Positions 1 through 9,447 of a stretch of DNA of 64,000 nt are shown piece after piece. Under the pieces are notes generated by a model. It did not search any database. It was given only the letters and a program-made list of their open reading frames with translations, and was not told the origin of the DNA. Origin of the DNA: Mycetocola saprophilus (GTDB lineage Bacteria; Actinomycetota; Actinomycetes; Actinomycetales; Microbacteriaceae); assembly GCF_000718085.1 (NCBI RefSeq), contig NZ_JOEC01000003.1:1-64000 (forward strand), in the 5' to 3' direction. Positions within the stretch are counted from its first letter, which is position 1, and each line of letters starts with the position of its first letter. The position numbers were made by a program, and so were the translations under genes.

Positions 1-163
1 CCGGCGTGTTGAAGTATGGGGATGATCCCGCTTGAGGCCGGCCGCTTTTCGCTTGCCGCACCTTTGGGGTGATGAGTATTACTTTACGCAGGTTCCACAC
101 AACGGGCAAATCGAGGCCGAATAGTGGCGTGTCGCGCGTGCATTCGCCGCGAGCGATGCCCGG

Positions 164-805
164 TTAGGAGGCGTCGGTGCGCAGAGCGGGACAGGTACCT
201 CCGGGGGTCGTGGCCAGCTCGAAATGCCAGGGCTCATTCGCGTAGATCCGGCAGAGTCCATATCGATTCCCGTGCCGTTCCACCCAGGCGGCGGCATCCG
301 TGGGGCCGATGTCCACGGCCTCGCCGCTGACGTGTCGAGAAGACTCCGGGGTCGAGACAAACCTGCGGGCGGCGCTCTCGCTGCCGTAGTCCTTGATCGC
401 CTGCGTGAGCATCCACTCCTGCAGCGCCTCCGAACGCCAGCCGCTATTCACCCCGAGCTCGATCCCCGCCCGTCGCGCATCCCGTGCCGCCGAGCGCACG
501 GCCTTCAGAAGTCCGGGATCCAGGTTGGTCAGTGCCGGAAGCTCAGCGCTCTCAGGACTCAGCGACTCCCCCAGCCGGATATAGCCGTTGGCTTCGTCCA
601 GGGCAAACGGAGGCTGAGTGAATCTGGGTTCAATGATCCCCGCCGCGGCCCCTCCTCCCGGATGGGTGGTCGCCCCGGGAAACGAGCCCAACACCGCGAT
701 GAAATAGGCGGCCAGCCCCGCGGGTACCAGCAGCACAAGGGTACCAACCAGGAGAGCGCGACGGCGGCGGACGAGCCGAGAAGAAGAACCGTGGTGAATC
801 ATCAT
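164..805 (-). CDS. VanY-like D-alanyl-D-alanine carboxypeptidase (peptidase M15B)
   Basis: 213 aa. A basic N-terminus and one membrane segment (about residues 18-40) anchor an extracytoplasmic domain. The zinc-peptidase motifs of the VanY/M15 family are present: SRHVSGEAVDIG gives zinc ligands H158 and D165, and EPWHFE gives E191 and H194. The family trims the terminal D-Ala from peptidoglycan stem peptides. The gene diverges from a two-component pair, the arrangement of VanRS-like systems that control cell-wall genes. Regulation by that pair is inferred only. The start at 805 is an ATG; the second ATG three bases later is equally possible. Confidence 0.85.
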   Translation of the reverse strand: MMIHHGSSSRLVRRRRALLVGTLVLLVPAGLAAYFIAVLGSFPGATTHPGGGAAAGIIEPRFTQPPFALDEANGYIRLGESLSPESAELPALTNLDPGLLKAVRSAARDARRAGIELGVNSGWRSEALQEWMLTQAIKDYGSESAARRFVSTPESSRHVSGEAVDIGPTDAAAWVERHGNRYGLCRIYANEPWHFELATTPGGTCPALRTDAS

Positions 806-890
806 GCGTCGATTCCATCCGGGTGCGCGTTGCCACGTCGTATCCGGTTTTTCATATGTTTTCGATACGCCGACTTCCTAGACTGTGTGC

Positions 891-1571
891 ATGCGTGTGC
901 TGATAGTTGAGGACGAGCCGTTTCTGGCCGAGGCGATCCAGGATGGGTTGCGCCTGGAGGCCATCGCCGCCGATATCGCCCTGGATGGGTTCGCGGCGCA
1001 GGAACTGCTGGCTCTCAACGGCTACGACGTGGTGCTCCTGGATCGGGATATTCCCGGTCCCTCGGGCGACGATATTGCCCGGGAGATTCTCACCGATGGG
1101 CTGGGCACCCGCATCCTCATGGTCACCGCGGCCGATCGCCTGGACGACAAGGCAATCGGATTTGAACTCGGTGCCGACGACTACCTGACCAAGCCCTTCG
1201 CCCTGCGTGAGCTGATCATGCGGGTGCGGGCACTTGCCCGGCGCTCCCCCGAGGCCGCACCCCCGGTCCTGGAATCGGCCGGGCTCCGAGTGGACACGTT
1301 CCGACGCGAGGTCTATCGGGACCAGCGCTATGTGGCGCTCACCCGGAAGCAGTTCGCCGTGCTGGAGGAGCTGATGCGCGCGGACGGCGGCGTACTCAGC
1401 GCCGAAACCCTGCTCGAGCGCGCCTGGGATGAAAACGCCGATCCGTTCACCAACTCGGTGCGGATCACCATCTCCTCGCTGCGCAAAAGGCTCGGCGAGC
1501 CGTGGTTAATTCACACCAGGCCGGGATCGGGGTACTACTTCGCCGCCCCCACACCCGGGGGCACGGCATGA
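891..1571 (+). CDS. OmpR/PhoB-family response regulator
   Basis: 226 aa. The receiver domain has acidic pocket EDE at 8-10, phospho-acceptor D51 (in VVLLDRDIP), T79 and K101 (YLTKPF). A C-terminal winged-helix domain of the Trans_Reg_C type follows, ending in the TRPGSGYYF wing. I chose ATG 891 rather than GTG 885 because MRVLIVEDEP is the usual receiver start. Its stop overlaps the kinase start by 4 bases (ATGA), so the two are translationally coupled. It may control the divergent VanY-like gene and itself. Confidence 0.92.
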   Translation: MRVLIVEDEPFLAEAIQDGLRLEAIAADIALDGFAAQELLALNGYDVVLLDRDIPGPSGDDIAREILTDGLGTRILMVTAADRLDDKAIGFELGADDYLTKPFALRELIMRVRALARRSPEAAPPVLESAGLRVDTFRREVYRDQRYVALTRKQFAVLEELMRADGGVLSAETLLERAWDENADPFTNSVRITISSLRKRLGEPWLIHTRPGSGYYFAAPTPGGTA

Positions 1572-2668
1572 CGTCCCGGGCGCGCGGTCTCTCCGCGCGG
1601 GTCAAACTCACCCTCAGCTATACCGGTTTTCTCCTGGTTGCCGGGATCGCCCTGATGCTGTTTGCACAGTACGTGCTGCAGTTCGTGCCCACCAGCTCGC
1701 TGGTCCAGACCAATGCGCCCGATGGGAGCACCTTCGCCCCCAACCGTGGCGATCTGCTCCGGGTATTTTGGCCACGAGCTTTTGCGGTGCTGGGTTTTCT
1801 CACGGCGGTTGGACTGCTGGGCGGCTGGTTTCTGGCCGGAAGAATGCTGGCGCCGCTGACCCGAATCACCGCGGTCACCCGGGCCGCCGCCGAGGGGATC
1901 CTGGACCGAAGAATCGGGCTCCCCGGCCGCCGGGACGAGTTCCGCGAACTCGCCGACACCTTCGATTCGATGCTGGATCGGGTCGAGGGCATGCTCGCCG
2001 AGCAGCGACGTTTCGCGGCCAACGCGTCCCATGAGCTGCGCACTCCCCACGCGGTCATCCGCACGATACTCGAGGTCGCCGAGGCCGCCCCCGACCGGGT
2101 CGACGTCCCGAAACTGGTGTCCCGGCTCTCCCACACAAACGAGCGCGCGATCGCACTGACCGAGGCGCTTCTGTTGCTCGCCCGAGCCGAGGGTGAACCG
2201 CCGGCCGCCGAGGAGATCGACCTCACCGCGACGGTGCTCGCGGCGATTGCCGAGCTCGCCCAGGCATCCGAACACGCCCAGATTCGGGTGGACACCGCGC
2301 TCCTACCCGCGCGGGTGTGGGGCAACCCGGCGCTGGTGCATGCGGTGGCCATCAACCTGATTCGAAACGCCCTGGTCCACAACACCGCCGAGGGTGGATG
2401 GGTGCGGATCGGCACCGAAACCCGGGGCGATCAGGGCGTATTGCGGGTGGAAAACAGTGGGCAGATTCTCACCCCGGAACTCGTCGCCACGCTGACCGAG
2501 CCGTTCCAGCGCGGAGCAGCGCGTCGCCACGATTCCGAGGGCGGCGTGGGATTGGGGCTGGCGATTGTCTCCGCGATCCTGCGTACACACGCGGGAACGC
2601 TGACCCTCACCCCCCGGGCAGAGGGCGGCCTGGTCATCGAGGCTCGACTGCCCACGTCCGCACCGTAA
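1568..2668 (+). CDS. Sensor histidine kinase (HAMP-HisKA-HATPase)
   Basis: 366 aa. There are two membrane segments (about 16-38 and 68-92) around a short extracytoplasmic loop, then HAMP, then the dimerisation helix with phospho-acceptor H155 in NASHELRTP. The ATPase N-box is NLIRNALVHN (about 263-272) and the G-box is GGVGLGLAIV near the C-terminus. The residue after HELRTP is His where Leu is usual. It starts inside the stop of the upstream response regulator and forms a two-component system with it. The short sensory loop resembles kinases that sense cell-wall stress. Confidence 0.92.
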   Translation: MTSRARGLSARVKLTLSYTGFLLVAGIALMLFAQYVLQFVPTSSLVQTNAPDGSTFAPNRGDLLRVFWPRAFAVLGFLTAVGLLGGWFLAGRMLAPLTRITAVTRAAAEGILDRRIGLPGRRDEFRELADTFDSMLDRVEGMLAEQRRFAANASHELRTPHAVIRTILEVAEAAPDRVDVPKLVSRLSHTNERAIALTEALLLLARAEGEPPAAEEIDLTATVLAAIAELAQASEHAQIRVDTALLPARVWGNPALVHAVAINLIRNALVHNTAEGGWVRIGTETRGDQGVLRVENSGQILTPELVATLTEPFQRGAARRHDSEGGVGLGLAIVSAILRTHAGTLTLTPRAEGGLVIEARLPTSAP

Positions 2669-2673
2669 CCGTT

Positions 2674-2697
2674 GGCGCTGGCGCTGGCGCTGGCGCT
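2674..2697. repeat. Tandem hexamer (GGCGCT)4
   Basis: Four perfect copies of GGCGCT lie just after the kinase stop, in the 121-base gap before the convergent mgtE stop. No obvious terminator stem is visible in this gap. Confidence 0.9.
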
Positions 2698-2789
2698 GGA
2701 ACCAGCGAGACCGAAAGCCACGGCGCGGAAACAGAAAATCGAGATCTACGAATCGACACCCGCGAGCCGCCGATCGAGGATGAGAGCGG

Positions 2790-4133
2790 TTAGATTCCCA
2801 GGATTACCTTGGCCAGGCTGAAGTAGATCAGCAAGCCGGTGGCGTCACAGAACGTGGTGATGAACGGGGTCGAGAACACGGCCGGGTCGACCCGAATGGC
2901 CTTGGCGATCAGCGGCATCGCGCCGCCCACGGTCGCGGCCATCGCGCAGACACACAGCAGGGTCGAGCCGATCACCAGGCCCGTGGGCACGTCATACACC
3001 AGCGAGGCCAGGGTGAAACCGAGGACCCCGAGCAGCAGTCCCAGCGTGGTGCCCACCCGGAATTCGCGCAGCAGCACACGCCCCACGTCCTTCGAGGTCA
3101 CCTCCCCCATCGCCAGCGCGCGGGTGATCGTGGTGGCCGCCTGCGAGCCCGTGTTGCCGCCGGTTCCGGTGAGCAGCGGGATGAAGAGCGCCAACACCAC
3201 CTTCTGCTCCAGGGTGGCCTCGAAGATGCCGAGGACCTGAACCGTCAGCAGCGCCGAGACCGCGAGCACCAGCAGCCACACCACGCGGGCCCGGGCGATC
3301 TTGAACGCCGAGGTCGAGAGATAGGGCCGGCGCAGCGGCTCGGCACCACCGGCGCGGGCGATATCCTCATCCTCGGCGTCGCGCAGAATCTGGTGGGCAT
3401 CGTCGATGGTGAGGATCCCCACCAGGCGCTTTTCGCTATCCACGATCGGCATGGCCAGCAGATTCGCCTCGCTACAGCGCCTGGCCACCTGCTCGGCGTC
3501 ATCGCTCACGGTCGCCAGCTCGGGGGTCTGCATCAGGTCGGACACGCGGGCGTCCTCGGGGGCCGCCAGAATTTCGCGGAGGCTGACCACCCCGACCAGC
3601 CGCTTTTCCCCATCGGTGACCGGGATCATGTAGATGGTTTCGGCCTCGGTGGCGCGGTGACGCACGGTTTCCAACACCCGCCCGGCGGTGAACTCGGGAT
3701 GCGCCCGCACATACTCCGGACTCATCCGGCGACCCACCGAGCGGGACGGATAGCCGAGCATCAGCGTGGTCAGCGCGCGCTCATGCGGGGTCAGATCCGA
3801 CAACAGACGCTTGGCCAATAACGCGGGCACCTCGTCCAGCAGGCCCACCCGGTCATCCGGATCGAGACCCGCAAACAGCCCGGTGACATCCTCATCACGC
3901 AGGGCCCGGACAAGATCGGCCTGGTGTGCGGGCTCGAAGCGCTCAAAAACCTCCAGCGCGCGCTCCTTGCTCAGCAGCCGGAACAGGACCGCCGAGCGCT
4001 TGAGGCTGCAGCGCCACAGGGTCGAGGTGACCTCGCTAGTTGACATTCCCGCGAGTTTCGCTGCCGCCAGGGGAAGGTCCGCCTCGGCGAGCGCGCCCTC
4101 GCGTACCAGATCGATGTCGATGCCCTGACCCAT
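2790..4133 (-). CDS. mgtE: MgtE-type magnesium transporter
   Basis: 447 aa, the usual MgtE length. An N-terminal helical MgtE_N domain (about 25-130) comes first, followed by a CBS pair (about 135-255; segments such as MQTPELATVSDDAEQVARR and GILTIDDAHQIL) and a C-terminal membrane domain with five segments (about 285-447). The pore region carries GTGGNTGSQAATTITRALA, the conserved MgtE signature. The family imports Mg2+ and closes when cytosolic Mg2+ is high. A GAGGAGA ribosome site precedes ATG 4133. The palindrome ATGACGTCAT at 4146-4155 lies just upstream, but I cannot tie it to a regulator. I see no M-box-like leader. Confidence 0.95.
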   Translation of the reverse strand: MGQGIDIDLVREGALAEADLPLAAAKLAGMSTSEVTSTLWRCSLKRSAVLFRLLSKERALEVFERFEPAHQADLVRALRDEDVTGLFAGLDPDDRVGLLDEVPALLAKRLLSDLTPHERALTTLMLGYPSRSVGRRMSPEYVRAHPEFTAGRVLETVRHRATEAETIYMIPVTDGEKRLVGVVSLREILAAPEDARVSDLMQTPELATVSDDAEQVARRCSEANLLAMPIVDSEKRLVGILTIDDAHQILRDAEDEDIARAGGAEPLRRPYLSTSAFKIARARVVWLLVLAVSALLTVQVLGIFEATLEQKVVLALFIPLLTGTGGNTGSQAATTITRALAMGEVTSKDVGRVLLREFRVGTTLGLLLGVLGFTLASLVYDVPTGLVIGSTLLCVCAMAATVGGAMPLIAKAIRVDPAVFSTPFITTFCDATGLLIYFSLAKVILGI

Positions 4134-4277
4134 GCGTTCTCCTCGATGACGTCATTCGGGCGTGGTACACGCGGCACCACAGTCCCAAATTTTCCCCGGC
4201 CGGGCCGCGATTTCCCGCTCGGCCCGCCCCAAAGATAACAGGTTGGGGTGTCCGATGGGGGACGAGTGATCGAACGA

Positions 4278-5300
4278 CTAGGCGCGTGGCCGAGCCGGTG
4301 CGATCGAGTTCACATCCACATAGCGACAGTCCACCAGCGCGGCGGCCGGTTCCAGGTTCGGGTTCTCCAGGCGCTGGATCAGATCCCGCACACCCCTGCG
4401 GCCCAGCTCACGGCTGGGTGACTCGTAAACGGTGAGCTCGGGATCTGCGGCGCTCACGATATCCACCGAGGCCCCCACCACGAGCACCGAGACGGCCTCG
4501 GGCACGGGTCGCCCGTGGGCGGCGAGCGCGCTGACGATCCCCGGGGAGGCGTGCTCGTTGATCAGGAGCAGCGCGGTCACATCGGGCATCTCGGCGAGAA
4601 TCCGCGGGACCAGCGCCCGCCCGGCCGAGGAGCTTTCGGCGCAGGAAAAGATTCCCGGGGTGGCACCGATTGCGCGCATCCGTTCGAGATAGGTGTCGCG
4701 GGTGCGGGCGACCGGTCCGTAGTCGCTGGTGCCCGGATCCCCATCGTCGTCAAAAACGATGCCGATGCTGCGGTGACCCAGCGCCTCGAAGCGGGCGAGC
4801 GCATCGATCACCGCGCCCTCGAAGTTCACGTCCACATAGCTGATGCCCGAGAGCTCCCGGGTGCGACCGATCAGCGTGAAGGGAACGCCGAGTTCGCGCA
4901 GACGCACCACGCGCTCATCGTCCAGGTGGACCTCCATCAGGATGACCCCGTCGATCAGGCCATTACTCACCACCCGGTCGATGTGTTCGGCCCCGTTATC
5001 TCCGGGCCAGAGGATCAGGTTGTAGCCCAGCTCGGACGCGGCCTCGGCGGCGGCGGTGAAAAACTTCAGGGCGGTCCCGCTCAGGCTGTGATCCTCCATC
5101 GGGAACAGCAGCGCGATGATCCGGGTGCGCTTGCTCGCCAGCGCACGGGCGATCGCATTGGGCCGGTAATCGAGGGTGTCCATTGCCTCACGCACACGTT
5201 CCAGGGTGGCCGGGGCGACCGGCTTGGTGTTGTTGATCGCGAACGAAACCGTGGCGAGGGAAACGCCCGCCAGTTTCGCGACGTCGCGCATGGTTGCCAT
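4278..5300 (-). CDS. LacI-family transcriptional regulator (local regulator of the sugar ABC genes)
   Basis: 340 aa. The N-terminal LacI helix-turn-helix is MRDVAKLAGVSLATVSFAIN, followed by the hinge helix region YRPNAIARALASKRT, and a periplasmic-binding-protein-like sugar sensor domain fills the rest. AAGGA sits 6 bases before ATG 5300. The gene diverges from the sugar importer, and a palindrome with a central CG lies between them (5385-5398). Repression of the importer relieved by its sugar is the expected logic. The ligand is unknown. Confidence 0.92.
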   Translation of the reverse strand: MATMRDVAKLAGVSLATVSFAINNTKPVAPATLERVREAMDTLDYRPNAIARALASKRTRIIALLFPMEDHSLSGTALKFFTAAAEAASELGYNLILWPGDNGAEHIDRVVSNGLIDGVILMEVHLDDERVVRLRELGVPFTLIGRTRELSGISYVDVNFEGAVIDALARFEALGHRSIGIVFDDDGDPGTSDYGPVARTRDTYLERMRAIGATPGIFSCAESSSAGRALVPRILAEMPDVTALLLINEHASPGIVSALAAHGRPVPEAVSVLVVGASVDIVSAADPELTVYESPSRELGRRGVRDLIQRLENPNLEPAAALVDCRYVDVNSIAPARPRA

Positions 5301-5384
5301 GGGGTTCCTTTGCGAATTGGTGTGTGCAGTCTCTCACACCCCTCGACCGCGACGAGACCGACGCGGCGCACAAATAACAAAACA

Positions 5385-5398
5385 GTGAACCGGTTAAC
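5385..5398. promoter_or_regulatory. LacI-type operator
   Basis: GTGAACCGGTTAAC is palindromic except at one symmetric pair and has the central CpG typical of LacI/GalR operators. It lies between the divergent regulator gene (start 5300) and the importer genes, 7 bases upstream of a -35-like TTGACA. Confidence 0.7.
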
Positions 5399-5405
5399 TT
5401 TTTGG

Positions 5406-5434
5406 TTGACACGGGCTCGGAGTCGTGAGATTGT
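5406..5434 (+). promoter_or_regulatory. Putative promoter of the sugar ABC operon
   Basis: A perfect -35 TTGACA (5406-5411) is followed after 17 bases by a weak -10, GATTGT (5429-5434). This leaves a leader of roughly 100 bases before the binding-protein gene. The operator just upstream fits repression. Confidence 0.5.
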
Positions 5435-5538
5435 TGCGTCACCCACGAAATTACACCTCGACACGATCCCCGGACTGCTGCGGATCAAAGCGGTTTACCG
5501 AACGGGTCGAAGTCTCTCACCGGCAAAGGAGCCGCATC

Positions 5539-6762
5539 ATGGAGAAAAAACATCGTCTGACCGTCTTAGCGAGCCTCGCCCTGGTTCCCCTCGCCCTGAG
5601 TGGATGCAGCGCGGGCGGATCCGGCGGCGGGGCCTCATCCGACGCCGACACCCTCAGCGTGGTCGACTACTACGTCAACGACCCCGACCAGGGACTCGTG
5701 GTGGCGGCACTGGATAAGTGCGCGGCCGAGCTCAAGGTGAAGCTGAATCGCACCGGCGTCCCGGGGAAGGATCTGATTCAAAAAGTCCTGCAGATGTCCT
5801 CCTCGAAGACGCTGCCCGACGTGCTGATGCTGGATAACCCCGACCTGCAGGAGATTGCGTCCTCGGGTGGGCTCACCCCGCTCAGCCAGTTCAACGTGGA
5901 CACCTCGGGTTTTGCCCAGGGCATCCTCGACGCGGCCACGTATAAGGGAGAGGTCTACGGACTCGCGCCCACCGTGAACACGCTGGGTCTCTTTGTGAAC
6001 AAGGCCATGCTGGATGAGGCGGGCCTGGCAATCCCCACCACCTGGGATGAACTCAAGACCACCGCCCAGGCGCTCTCCTCGGGCGACCGCTACGGACTGG
6101 CCTTCTCCTCGATCGCCACCTATGAGGGCAGCTGGCAGTTCCTCCCCTTCCTCTGGACCAACGGAGGATCCGAGGACAAGCTGGACAGCCCGGAGGCCGC
6201 CGAGGCGCTCCAGCTGCAGGTCGATCTGGTGAACTCCGGGGCCGCGTCCAAGAGCGTGATCAACTGGAGCCAGGCCGATGTGAAGGACCAGTTCATGGCC
6301 GGCAAGGCCGCGATGATGATTAACGGGCCCTGGCAGATCCCCGCGCTCAACGCCGATCCGAGCCTGACCTGGACCAGCGTGCAGGTGCCGATCAACAGGG
6401 CCGGACAGACGCCGACCGCTCCGCTGGGCGGCGAGGTCTGGACCGTCCCGCAGACCGGCAACAAGGAAAAGCAGGCCAAGGCGGCCAAGTTTGTTGAGTG
6501 CATTACCGACGATGACAACCAGCTCTCGCTCGCCGAGTCCCGCTTCACCGTCCCCACCAAGACCGCGCTGGCCGCGGAGTATGTGCAGAAGGTGCCGGAT
6601 ATGGCCGCCTTCACCGAGCAGGTCGCTAACGCCCGCTCCCGCACCGGGATCCTCGGGGAGGACTGGCCCAAGGCGGCAACGGTTATGTACACCGGTATCC
6701 AGCTCGCGCTCACCGGCAAGGAGAGCGCCACCGATGCGTTCTCGAAGGCGAAGGCGGGATAG
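5539..6762 (+). CDS. Sugar ABC transporter substrate-binding lipoprotein
   Basis: 407 aa. It has a lipoprotein signal peptide with lipobox LALSGC, then a family-1 extracellular solute-binding fold of MalE type. Typical segments are NKAMLDEAGLAIPTTWDEL and GKAAMMINGPWQIPAL. I chose ATG 5539 because AAAGGAG precedes it and the signal peptide begins there; the reading frame stays open upstream to 5425. It is the first gene of an importer operon and delivers substrate to the two permeases. No ATPase gene is nearby, so a shared MsiK-type ATPase elsewhere is likely. Confidence 0.92.
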   Translation: MEKKHRLTVLASLALVPLALSGCSAGGSGGGASSDADTLSVVDYYVNDPDQGLVVAALDKCAAELKVKLNRTGVPGKDLIQKVLQMSSSKTLPDVLMLDNPDLQEIASSGGLTPLSQFNVDTSGFAQGILDAATYKGEVYGLAPTVNTLGLFVNKAMLDEAGLAIPTTWDELKTTAQALSSGDRYGLAFSSIATYEGSWQFLPFLWTNGGSEDKLDSPEAAEALQLQVDLVNSGAASKSVINWSQADVKDQFMAGKAAMMINGPWQIPALNADPSLTWTSVQVPINRAGQTPTAPLGGEVWTVPQTGNKEKQAKAAKFVECITDDDNQLSLAESRFTVPTKTALAAEYVQKVPDMAAFTEQVANARSRTGILGEDWPKAATVMYTGIQLALTGKESATDAFSKAKAG

Positions 6763-6766
6763 TTCG

Positions 6767-7771
6767 ATGACGCTCCAGGTTCCCGCTTCCGAGACCGCCG
6801 GTCCGGCATCCGAGACACGGCGGCGCCCCCGCCCCCTCGGTGCCGGGCCCGGCTCCCCGGAAATCCCCGCGGCGCCCCCGCGACGTCGCCGACGCCCCGA
6901 ACGTTTTACCCGCCTACTGTTTGTGGCCCCGGCCGCGCTCTACATTCTGGCGTTTTTCGGCTACCCCATCGTGAAGAACCTCACGATGAGCCTGCAGGAA
7001 TACACCACCAAAACCTTCTTCACCGGCGAGGCCCCCTGGGTGGGATTCGCCAACTACGTATCGGTGTTCACCAGCAGCCTGTTCACCCCGGCGCTGTGGA
7101 ACACCGCGCTGTTCACCATCGGATCGATCGCCGGCCAGTTTGTGATCGGGTTGGCCCTGGCGGTGTTTTTCCGCCGTCGGTTCCCGCTCAACGGCTTCCT
7201 GCGCTCGATGCTCCTGCTGCCCTGGCTGCTGCCGATGATCGTCTCGAGTGCCACCTGGCGTTCGATTCTCGATCAGGACAGCGGCATCCTCAACCGCTTC
7301 CTCGGATCAATCGGGCTGACCGATGCGCCGATCGGGTGGCTCACCGATCCCAGTGTCGCGCTAATCGCGGTCATCATGGTCAACATCTGGGTGGGCATCC
7401 CGTTCAACGTGGCGCTGCTCTATGGCGGGCTGCAGGATATCCCCGAGGAACTCTACGAGGCAGGCGCGCTGGATGGTGCCACCGGATGGAAGGCGTTCTG
7501 GCACATCACCGTGCCCAACCTGCGTCCGGTCATCAGCGTGGTGCTCGTCCTCGGGGTGGTCTACACGCTCAAGGTGCTGGACGTGATCCTCGGACTCACC
7601 AACGGCGGACCGGCCAACGCCACCCAGACCCTCGCCGTGCGCTCCTATCAGGAGTCGTTTGTGAACTTCGAGTTCGGGATCGGCTCGGCCTGGAGCAACA
7701 TCCTGATCCTCGTCTCGCTGATTTTTGCCGTGATCTACCTGCGTGCGAACCGGCGCGCGGTGGATGAATAG
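6767..7771 (+). CDS. Sugar ABC transporter permease (MalF/UgpA type)
   Basis: 334 aa. A proline/arginine-rich cytoplasmic N-terminus precedes about six membrane segments starting near residue 45. The EAA loop that contacts the ATPase is visible as EAGALDGATGWKAFWHITVP. The start is ATG 6767, four bases after the binding-protein stop. The frame is open far upstream, but those codons overlap the previous gene. It pairs with the next permease to form the membrane channel. Confidence 0.92.
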   Translation: MTLQVPASETAGPASETRRRPRPLGAGPGSPEIPAAPPRRRRRPERFTRLLFVAPAALYILAFFGYPIVKNLTMSLQEYTTKTFFTGEAPWVGFANYVSVFTSSLFTPALWNTALFTIGSIAGQFVIGLALAVFFRRRFPLNGFLRSMLLLPWLLPMIVSSATWRSILDQDSGILNRFLGSIGLTDAPIGWLTDPSVALIAVIMVNIWVGIPFNVALLYGGLQDIPEELYEAGALDGATGWKAFWHITVPNLRPVISVVLVLGVVYTLKVLDVILGLTNGGPANATQTLAVRSYQESFVNFEFGIGSAWSNILILVSLIFAVIYLRANRRAVDE

Positions 7772-7779
7772 GAGTCATC

Positions 7780-8634
7780 ATGACCACGCTGAATCTCCCC
7801 ACTGCCGCCACCCGGCGCGCCCGCCGGGGACGCCTCTCGCGCGGAACCTCCACCGCGCTGGGCATCCTCTTCCTGGCCATCATGCTGTTTCCGATCTACT
7901 GGATGGCCAACGCCTCCCTCCAGCCGTCGGGGAACACCCTCACCGCCGGCATCTTCCCGTTCACCCCCGATTTCTCGGGATATGAGCGGGCGATCGCCGA
8001 TCAGGGACACAACCTCCTGACCAGCCTCATCATCTCGATCGGGACCGTGGTGCTCACGCTGCTGATCGCAGCACCCGCCGCCTATGCGCTGGCCCAGTTC
8101 CGGTTCCGCTGGATTAACGTGGCCCTGCTGGTGATCATCATCGCGCAGATGGTGCCGGGTGTGGTGATCGCCAACGCCCTCTACAGCGCCTATAACGACC
8201 TGGGGCTACTCAATTCGATTGCCGGGCTGATCCTGGCCGATGCGAGCCTGGCCATTCCGTTTGCCATTCTGATCCTGCGCACCTCGATGATGGGCATCCC
8301 GCCCGCCATTGTGGAGGCCGCCCGGATCGATGGGGCCGGGCTCATCCGGGCATTCGTCTCCGTCGTGGTGCCGGTCAGTCGCAACGCCCTGATCACCGCC
8401 GCGCTGTTTGGATTCCTGTTCTCCTGGAGCGACTTCCTCTTTGCGCTGACCCTGACCACCACCGAGGATGTGCGCCCGGTCACCCTGGGCATCTACCAGT
8501 ACCTGGGCACCCAGGTATCGAACTGGTCGGCCGTGATGGCGACCGCCGTACTGTCCTCCATTCCCGCCATCATCCTGCTGGTGCTGGCCCAGAAGTTCAT
8601 CGCCGCCGGGGCCACCGGTGGTGCCGTCAAGTAA
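7780..8634 (+). CDS. Sugar ABC transporter permease (MalG type)
   Basis: 284 aa, six predicted membrane segments. The EAA loop reads EAARIDGAGLIRAFVSVVVP. An AGGAG site lies directly before ATG 7780, 8 bases after the upstream permease. It is the second half of the importer channel. Confidence 0.92.
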   Translation: MTTLNLPTAATRRARRGRLSRGTSTALGILFLAIMLFPIYWMANASLQPSGNTLTAGIFPFTPDFSGYERAIADQGHNLLTSLIISIGTVVLTLLIAAPAAYALAQFRFRWINVALLVIIIAQMVPGVVIANALYSAYNDLGLLNSIAGLILADASLAIPFAILILRTSMMGIPPAIVEAARIDGAGLIRAFVSVVVPVSRNALITAALFGFLFSWSDFLFALTLTTTEDVRPVTLGIYQYLGTQVSNWSAVMATAVLSSIPAIILLVLAQKFIAAGATGGAVK

Positions 8635-8667
8635 CCATCCACCATTTCATCGTCGAAAAGGAACACC

Positions 8668-9447
8668 ATGACTCAGTCCACTTCCCCACTGCGCGTCCTC
8701 GTCTGGGGCGAAAACCGGCACGAGCAGATCGAGCCCAATGTTGCCGAGATCTATCCCGAGGGCATGCACAATACGATCCGCGCCGGCATCGAGGAACACC
8801 TGGGCGCCGGGGCGCGCGTCCACACCACCACCTTGGATGAGCCCGAGCACGGACTCACCGAGGAGGTTCTCGCGGACACCGACGTGCTGGTGTGGTGGGG
8901 CCACGCCGCCCACGCCGAGGTCGCCGATGAGGTTGTCGAACGCGTACACCAGCACGTCCTCGCCGGCATGGGCCTCGTTGTCCTGCACTCGGGCCACTGG
9001 TCCAAGATCTTCCAGAAGCTGATGGGCACCACCTGCACCCTGCGCTGGCGGAGCGAGGAGGATCGCGAGCTGGTCTGGACCGTGGACCCCACCCACCCGA
9101 TCGCCCAGGGGGTACCGCACCCGTTCATCATCCCGCAGCAGGAAATGTACGGGGAGTTCTTTGATATCCCGGCCCCCGACGAACTGATCTTCCTCAGCAC
9201 CTTCTCCGGCGGGGAGGTCTTCCGCAGCGGCTGCACCTGGCGTCGCGGCCACGGCAAGATTTTCTTCTTTAGCCCCGGGGATCAGGACTACCCGGTCTAC
9301 CACCACGAACACGTGCGCCGCGTCATCGCCAACGGCGTGAGCTGGGCACACTCGGTGCGCCCGACCCGCGAGGTCCCGACGCTGCTGCGCTACGAAACCG
9401 AGGACTTCTATAACGGTCGCGACTACCGCGGGGCGCTGGTTCGATGA
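8668..9447 (+). CDS. ThuA-like protein (trehalose utilisation family)
   Basis: 259 aa. It matches the ThuA family, which has a glutamine-amidotransferase-like fold: [14 protein letters not shown] at the N-terminus, a mid-protein [13 protein letters not shown] strand-turn, [14 protein letters not shown], and the C-terminal [14 protein letters not shown] with H residues following. In rhizobia ThuA acts with ThuB on trehalose-type disaccharides by oxidation to keto-sugars. Here it overlaps a Gfo/Idh oxidoreductase by 4 bases, the same pairing. A GGAAC ribosome site precedes ATG 8668. The real substrate is not determined. Confidence 0.85.
   Translation: MTQSTSPLRVLVWGENRHEQIEPNVAEIYPEGMHNTIRAGIEEHLGAGARVHTTTLDEPEHGLTEEVLADTDVLVWWGHAAHAEVADEVVERVHQHVLAGMGLVVLHSGHWSKIFQKLMGTTCTLRWRSEEDRELVWTVDPTHPIAQGVPHPFIIPQQEMYGEFFDIPAPDELIFLSTFSGGEVFRSGCTWRRGHGKIFFFSPGDQDYPVYHHEHVRRVIANGVSWAHSVRPTREVPTLLRYETEDFYNGRDYRGALVR

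Noticed and set aside
1..163. Possible 3' end of a truncated plus-strand gene ending near position 35
   Set aside because: An open stretch of only 10 codons before the stop at 33-35 cannot be told from chance. The rest of the first 163 bases holds nothing that I can support.
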